This document shows positions 50,879 through 54,109 of a stretch of DNA of 54,109 bases, one piece after another. The translations under genes and the position numbers were made by a program. A model generated the notes under the pieces. The model saw only the letters and a list, made by a program, of their open reading frames with translations, had not been told where the DNA came from and did not search any database. Position 1 is the first letter of the stretch, and every line of letters starts with the position of its first letter. Source of the stretch: DATBLZ01 sp036555065 (GTDB taxonomy: Bacteria > Pseudomonadota > Gammaproteobacteria > Steroidobacterales > Rariloculaceae); contig DATBLZ010000003.1 in NCBI GenBank assembly GCA_036555065.1, forward strand, positions 1-54,109. The letters run 5' to 3'.

Positions 50879-52237
50879 CTACTGGAATTCGGTGTCGATG
50901 GGATTGCCGAGAGCCGTGTGCAGGCGCACTTGCGCCAGAGCGGAGGCGACAAGCACGTCCAAATGCGCGAGCTCGGCTGCCACGAGCGTTTGCATGGCCT
51001 GCATAGCCTCGAGCGGGAGCCCCAACTGATCGTAAATACGCTCCCGCTGCAACACATAAGCCTGCTCGGCACGCGCCGCGGCGGGCGCAGTGAACTGTAG
51101 TTGGCGCTTGAGGCTGCGCACGCGGGCGTGCGTCTCGCGGACCTCAGCGGCGATGCTGGCGTGGAGCTTCTCGCGCTCGAGCCCGATGCGTTGCAGTTGT
51201 GCGGCCTTGACATGGGTGCGCGCGCGGTGACCGAGGCCGAAATTGTCGAACTGCCAGTAGAGCGTCAGCATGAGATCATTGCGGCCAGCGGTGTTCTCGA
51301 CCGAGGAGCCCGGGGCTCCACCGAAGTCGCCAGTCCCGTAATTCAGTGCGATGCCCGGTATGAAGAGACCGTAGCGCTGCGCGCTGAGCTCGTCCTCAGC
51401 GGCGGCCACGAGCGCGTCGTACTGGTCGGTTTCGGGGCGTTCGGCAAGCGCCTGTGCGATCAACGTCTCGACATCCTCGTCGCCCGAGAAGATCTCGAGC
51501 GCCGGTATCGCGGTCTCGACGGGTTCGACGCGCATGCCGGGGTCGAGGTGCAACAGCTCCGTGAGCGCGGCGTTGGCCGTCTCGATGCGCTCGGCGGAGA
51601 TCGCGCGCCGTTGCTCCCATATGAGCGGTTGGACGGCGGCCATCTCCGCGTCGGCGAGCAGCCCTTCGCCGGCCTCAGCGTAGTTCGCCGTCAGCGTCGC
51701 GAGGTCGATGGCGCGCGCGAGGGCGCGCTCGACGATCGCTGCCTCCATGCGCGCCTGCAGCAGCCGCAGATACGTGTTCGTGACGTCGACGAGCACCTCG
51801 TGCCGGTTCGCCGTCGAAGCCGCGGTGACCGCCGCGCGGTTTTCGTTTGCGGCGGACGGGGCGAAGATCGCATCCGCGATGTCGATCGCGACGCCCGCCT
51901 CGAGCCCGGTGAATTGCGAGACGCGGTCGACGTCAACCACTTGGCCGCTCGTTTCTTGGATGTTGCCCGTATGCCGGACGTAGCTGCTACCGAGGCGCAG
52001 CGTAGGAATTGCGAGCGTGCGCGCCTGCGCGACCTCGGCCGATGCCTCGGCGACACGCTGAAGATAGATCGCGACGTCGAGATTGCGCTCGTCGGCGAGG
52101 CGGAGCGCGGCTGGCAGATCGATGCGCAGGCTGTTCTCGTTGGGCTCGGATTGCGCATGCCCGGTCGACGCGATTGCGAGCGCCAAGTAGGGCAGAGCGC
52201 CCGCGCACGTGCGCGGAATTCTGGTCCAGATGCTCAC
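50879..52237 (-). CDS. TolC-family outer-membrane efflux protein
   Basis: A 452-residue TolC/OEP-family protein with a signal peptide (ALPYLALAIASTGHA) and two outer-membrane-factor halves: about residues 35-235 (IDLPAALRLADERNLDVAI) and 250-440 (LIAQALAERPETDQYDAL). The long helices pass the periplasm, and the strands form the trimeric barrel. It is coupled to the adaptor gene (4-bp overlap) and divergent from an RND gene, giving a full tripartite system. Confidence 0.92.
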   Translation of the reverse strand: MSIWTRIPRTCAGALPYLALAIASTGHAQSEPNENSLRIDLPAALRLADERNLDVAIYLQRVAEASAEVAQARTLAIPTLRLGSSYVRHTGNIQETSGQVVDVDRVSQFTGLEAGVAIDIADAIFAPSAANENRAAVTAASTANRHEVLVDVTNTYLRLLQARMEAAIVERALARAIDLATLTANYAEAGEGLLADAEMAAVQPLIWEQRRAISAERIETANAALTELLHLDPGMRVEPVETAIPALEIFSGDEDVETLIAQALAERPETDQYDALVAAAEDELSAQRYGLFIPGIALNYGTGDFGGAPGSSVENTAGRNDLMLTLYWQFDNFGLGHRARTHVKAAQLQRIGLEREKLHASIAAEVRETHARVRSLKRQLQFTAPAAARAEQAYVLQRERIYDQLGLPLEAMQAMQTLVAAELAHLDVLVASALAQVRLHTALGNPIDTEFQ

Positions 52238-53091
52238 CGGACGGCCGGGGCACTGGCGGAACCGAGCTCAATGCGCGTCTGACCGTAGTAACCCGGGCGA
52301 ATGGTGCCGTCCTCGTTCGGCAAGTCGATTTCGACGAGCATCGTCCTAGTGCCGGGGTCGAGTGAGCCGGAGATGCGCGCAACCCGACTCGAGAAGGTTC
52401 TCTCCGGCAGCGCGTCGAAAACCACGGTCGCCGCGTCGCCGACTTCGACGAGGGCCGCCTCCCTCTCCGGTACGTACGTCTTGACGCGGATGACGTCGAT
52501 TTTTGCGACGCGCAGAAGAGGCTGATCGCCACCTTTCGGGGAGCTCGCCTCATAGACCATGTCGCCGGGGTCGATCGTGCGCGATGTCACGATGCCGGCG
52601 AAGGGCGCCTGAATGACCGCGTACTGCATTTGCGCTTCGATCTCGGCTTGCTCGGCGACCGCCGTATCGAGTCGGCCCTTGGCCTCGTCGAGTGCACGTT
52701 GCGTCATGGAGTTCCGCGCGACGAGCATCGCGGTTCGCTCGTGTTCCGACTGGAGGGCCGCGACCTTGGCGCGCGCAGCATTTCTGGCCTGGATGAGCTC
52801 CGGAACCGCGATTCGCGCGAGAACCTGGCCGGCCGCGACCCGCGCGCCGATATCGACATTTAGTTCGCTGACGAAGCCTGAGACTTTGGCGGCGAGATCA
52901 GCTTCGTAGAAAGCCTCCGCGGTACCGGGCTGAGTTGCGGAGAGCGCCCGCTCTCGAGGATCGGAATCGGTCACCTGCGCTCCGACCGGCGGAGCCGAGG
53001 ACATTGCCATGAGCAGAAGGAGGCTGAGCGCCGCAGCGGCGGCTTGCGCGGGTCGAGCGCTCACACGAGGCGCACAGATCGTTGTTTTCAT
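52234..53091 (-). CDS. RND efflux periplasmic adaptor
   Basis: A 285-residue membrane-fusion protein (HlyD/AcrA-like), with a signal sequence (ALSLLLLMAMSSAPP). The lipoyl halves are EADLAAKVSGFVSELNVDIG and YAVIQAPFAGIVTSRTIDPG, with a short coiled coil between. A beta-barrel follows (VKTYVPEREAALVEVG). The first gene of a two-gene minus-strand unit with tolC-like; it connects the RND pump to the channel. Confidence 0.9.
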   Translation of the reverse strand: MKTTICAPRVSARPAQAAAAALSLLLLMAMSSAPPVGAQVTDSDPRERALSATQPGTAEAFYEADLAAKVSGFVSELNVDIGARVAAGQVLARIAVPELIQARNAARAKVAALQSEHERTAMLVARNSMTQRALDEAKGRLDTAVAEQAEIEAQMQYAVIQAPFAGIVTSRTIDPGDMVYEASSPKGGDQPLLRVAKIDVIRVKTYVPEREAALVEVGDAATVVFDALPERTFSSRVARISGSLDPGTRTMLVEIDLPNEDGTIRPGYYGQTRIELGSASAPAVR

Positions 53092-53119
53092 TCGCGTGCG
53101 CGAATTCTAGCGTCCGAGT

Positions 53120-53137
53120 CTGAAGACTCTCTGAAAG
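53120..53137 (-). promoter_or_regulatory. 11-bp-phased direct repeat before adaptor gene
   Basis: Read on the minus strand, CTTTCAG, four bases, then TCTTCAG. Repeat starts are 11 bp apart, the spacing of OmpR/PhoB-type response-regulator boxes. A matching pair faces the RND gene at 53172. The site is seen; the regulator is inferred. Confidence 0.5.
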
Positions 53138-53171
53138 TCGGACAGGGCGGAAGCGAGGCCCGGGGCGAGTG

Positions 53172-53189
53172 CTTTCAGACGGCTTTCAG
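53172..53189 (+). promoter_or_regulatory. 11-bp-phased direct repeat before RND gene
   Basis: CTTTCAG at 53172-53178, four bases, and CTTTCAG at 53183-53189, identical copies 11 bp apart. This is the layout of PhoB/OmpR-family boxes (7-bp repeats, 4-bp spacer). With the mirror pair at 53120, both directions of the divergent efflux operon carry the same site. Confidence 0.55.
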
Positions 53190-53249
53190 CTCCGTTGGCT
53201 AGGCTATGGGCCACGAGCCGTCCAACGACCCGACTCGAGGCCACCGACG

Positions 53250-54109
53250 ATGAACTTCATTCAGCCTGCGCTGCGCCGTCCGCTGACGATCATCGTGCTC
53301 GTCATCGCCGTCGTGCTAGGCGCCGCACTCGCGCTCGAGAGGATGCCGCGCGACATCTTCCCGACTCTGGGTATTCCGACCATTTACGTTGCGCAGCCGT
53401 ACGGGGGCATGGACCCGGCGCAAATGGAAGGGTATCTCACGTACTACTACGAGTATCACTTCCTCTATATCACGGGCATCGAGCACGTCGAATCGAAGTC
53501 CATTCAGGGCGCGGCGATTATGAAGCTCGAGTTCTACCCGGGCACCGACATGAATCAGGCGATGGCCGAGACCGTCGGTTACGTCAACCGCGCGCGGGCT
53601 TTCATGCCGCCGGGCACGGTGCCCCCGTTCGTCATGCGTTTCGACGCCGGCAGCGTGCCCGTCGGCACGCTTGTCTTCACGAGCGAGACGCGGTCCGTCG
53701 CGCAAATGCAAGATGCTGCCCTGAATCTCGTTCGGCCGCTTTTCGCGACGCTGCCGGGCGTCTCGGCACCGCCGCCTTTCGGAGGGAGCGCGCGCAGCAT
53801 CGTCGTGAATCTCAAACTCGAGCGACTGCGCGCCTATAACATGGCGCCCGACGAGATCGTCACTGCCATCACGCGCGCGAATTTGATCAGTCCGTCCGGC
53901 AACATGTCGGTCGCGGGCCGCTATCCGATGGTGCCGTTAAACTCGGTCGTCAAAGACATACGCGACCTCGAGGCCGTGCCGATCCGCCCGGACACATATC
54001 CGACAGTATTTCTGCGCGACGTCGCCACTGTCGTCGATGGCTCAGACATCGTCACGAGCTATGCGCTCGTCAACGGTCGCCGCACGGTCTACATCCCCGT
54101 CACCAAACG
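53250..54109 (+). CDS. RND efflux pump, N-terminal part
   Basis: The gene is cut by the right edge, leaving about 286 residues. It starts MNFIQPALRRPLTIIVLV, the first membrane helix of AcrB/HAE-type pumps, followed by ERMPRDIFPTLGIPTIYV. The porter subdomain segments follow (GIEHVESKSIQGAAIMKLEF, LPGVSAPPPFGG, VLGS-like NGRRTVYIPV). It exports small hydrophobic compounds by proton exchange, together with the divergent adaptor and TolC-like proteins. ATG 53250 fits the family N-terminus, and a GAGG ribosome site is 8 bases upstream. Confidence 0.93.
   Translation, partial: MNFIQPALRRPLTIIVLVIAVVLGAALALERMPRDIFPTLGIPTIYVAQPYGGMDPAQMEGYLTYYYEYHFLYITGIEHVESKSIQGAAIMKLEFYPGTDMNQAMAETVGYVNRARAFMPPGTVPPFVMRFDAGSVPVGTLVFTSETRSVAQMQDAALNLVRPLFATLPGVSAPPPFGGSARSIVVNLKLERLRAYNMAPDEIVTAITRANLISPSGNMSVAGRYPMVPLNSVVKDIRDLEAVPIRPDTYPTVFLRDVATVVDGSDIVTSYALVNGRRTVYIPVTK

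Noticed and set aside
1..54109. tRNA, rRNA, CRISPR arrays, insertion sequences, phage genes
   Set aside because: I looked for cloverleaf-like, spacer-repeat and transposase signals and saw none; a dedicated scan could still find a small RNA.

Overview
The window is GC-rich, densely coded bacterial DNA with typical Gram-negative content: lipoproteins, TolC, an RND pump, OmpA-like and TonB-like proteins, and a YbiI-type zinc-finger protein. Gene content (DUF6152 proteins, YbiI, a CecR/YbhG-like cassette, AgmX-type TonB proteins) suggests an uncultivated or little-studied gammaproteobacterium. That placement is an inference, not a proven one. I see no rRNA, tRNA, CRISPR array, insertion sequence or phage gene.

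Region 1 (1-21042) is the most interesting part. A partial TolB-like signalling protein runs off the left edge on the minus strand. Divergent from it, about 20 kb on the plus strand encodes what looks like one envelope-spanning machine. In order: a small exported protein, an exported TPR protein, a 1209-residue TPR lipoprotein, a short exported protein, a TolQ/ExbB-type motor channel, two ExbD/TolR-type proteins (only one keeps the ion-carrying Asp), a coiled-coil TonB-like protein with an AgmX/PglI-type C-terminus, a 1655-residue DUF11 surface protein, and a 1706-residue protein with three OmpA-like domains and a probable outer-membrane barrel. Between the motor half and the surface half lie a CRP/Clp-like site, a c-di-GMP-I (GEMM) riboswitch and an intrinsic terminator. 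This suggests a proton-driven surface apparatus whose outer parts are made in response to c-di-GMP. The parts resemble those of the myxobacterial Agl/Glt gliding machinery, but the arrangement and the riboswitch look distinctive.

Region 2 (21043-35834) holds mostly single housekeeping or exported genes: a FrnE-like DsbA oxidoreductase, an exported serine hydrolase, a flavodoxin, a MetE C-terminal-type protein, an exported alpha/beta hydrolase, YbjQ, an MsbA-like ABC exporter, small membrane proteins, YbiI, two exported NTF2-like proteins and an exported methyltransferase. Four members of one exported protein family are scattered from 28 to 51 kb. One is fused to a DUF6152 domain, which also occurs as a separate gene divergent from another family member.

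Region 3 (35835-43251) contains an exported EF-hand protein, a perfect 18-bp hairpin, and a compact cassette of E1-like adenylyltransferase, BNR-repeat propeller and MoaD-like protein ending in GG. It is followed by a truncated peptidase fragment, an exported peroxiredoxin, an LVIVD propeller lipoprotein and a methyltransferase-glycosyltransferase pair.

Region 4 (43301-54109) has a TetR-controlled ABC-2 exporter operon similar to E. coli cecR-ybhGFSR. Next comes a self-inhibited Fic protein preceded by a phased 70-bp tandem repeat. At the right edge is a tripartite efflux system (TolC and adaptor on the minus strand, RND pump on the plus strand, cut by the edge), with 11-bp-phased direct repeats in the shared control region.
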